Shown: in pieces, positions 5,347 through 5,395 of the stretch
How positions within the stretch are numbered: position 1 is the stretch's first letter
Layout: every line of letters starts with the position of its first letter
Assembly: GCA_026398575.1 (NCBI GenBank)
Contig: JAPLSP010000557.1
Location: forward strand, 1-5,395
Direction: 5' to 3'
Origin: Candidatus Sumerlaeota bacterium
GTDB taxonomy: Bacteria; Sumerlaeota; Sumerlaeia; JADFCT01
DNA: 5,395 bases
Notes under the pieces: model-generated
What the model was told of the DNA's origin: nothing
Seen by the model: the letters and a program-made list of their open reading frames with translations, nothing else
Database searches by the model: none
Made by a program: the position numbers and the translations under genes

Positions 5347-5395
5347 CCCGCCCGCGCGGCTTCGCCGGGGGGGCCTCAGCCTCCACCGCCGGTGC
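5294..5395 (-). CDS. tatB: TatB, twin-arginine translocase subunit, C-terminal fragment
   Basis: The minus strand has an open frame from the window edge to a TGA at 5296-5294, giving 33 residues: an Ala/Pro/Glu-rich start, KPRGRVRKKPD (12-22), then Gly/Ala repeats ending GAGDAT. This resembles the disordered, low-complexity C-terminal tail of alphaproteobacterial TatB, which partners TatC in binding twin-arginine signal peptides. The tail alone is too low in complexity to identify. The call rests on its position directly upstream of, and four-base overlap with, the recognisable TatC start. The N-terminal membrane helix lies beyond the window. Confidence 0.6.
   Translation of the reverse strand, partial: APAVEAEAPPAKPRGRVRKKPDAGTGAGAGDAT

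Overview
The window reads as a fragment, probably a whole short contig, from an uncultured GC-rich bacterium. It carries a complete ribose-type ABC sugar importer operon followed by a secreted 5'-nucleotidase-like metallophosphoesterase. The solute-binding protein and the phosphoesterase both begin with lipoprotein-type signal peptides followed by low-complexity Ala/Pro/Lys/Gln-rich linkers. This style occurs in planctomycete-, verrucomicrobia- or acidobacteria-like lineages, but nothing here fixes the phylum.

Layout: positions 1-317 are a gene-free leader with an 11-bp direct repeat (CCTGTGGAAAA, 42 bp apart), a weak promoter candidate and a nested hairpin just ahead of a near-perfect ribosome binding site. 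Next come the solute-binding lipoprotein (318-1358), a 219-bp AT-rich gap holding an inverted-repeat element with AAAATGA heptamers (about 1423-1555), the tandem-domain ATPase (1578-3086) and the RbsC/XylH-type permease (3070-4056). The permease overlaps the ATPase gene by 17 bp. A 198-210 bp gap with a possible hairpin and promoter leads to the phosphoesterase, which opens at 4255/4261. The binding protein should capture a monosaccharide or nucleoside outside the membrane, the permease dimer forms the channel, and the ATPase powers it. The phosphoesterase could release sugars or nucleosides from phosphorylated compounds outside the cytoplasm, but this link rests only on adjacency.

The most striking observation is at the right end. 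The phosphoesterase frame stops resembling its family shortly after the GHTN metal-binding motif (about position 5187). From about 5193 to 5395 the opposite strand encodes the C-terminus of TatB and the N-terminus of TatC in alphaproteobacterial style, joined by an ATGA overlap. The phosphoesterase has therefore lost its C-terminal half and the tat operon is cut. The join is best explained as a chimeric assembly, less likely a real rearrangement. The apparent 3' end of the phosphoesterase (about 5200-5346) should not be read as protein.

I found no RNA genes, CRISPR arrays or transposase genes. I see no clear new multi-gene system; the best candidate for something undescribed is the inverted-repeat element inside the transporter operon.
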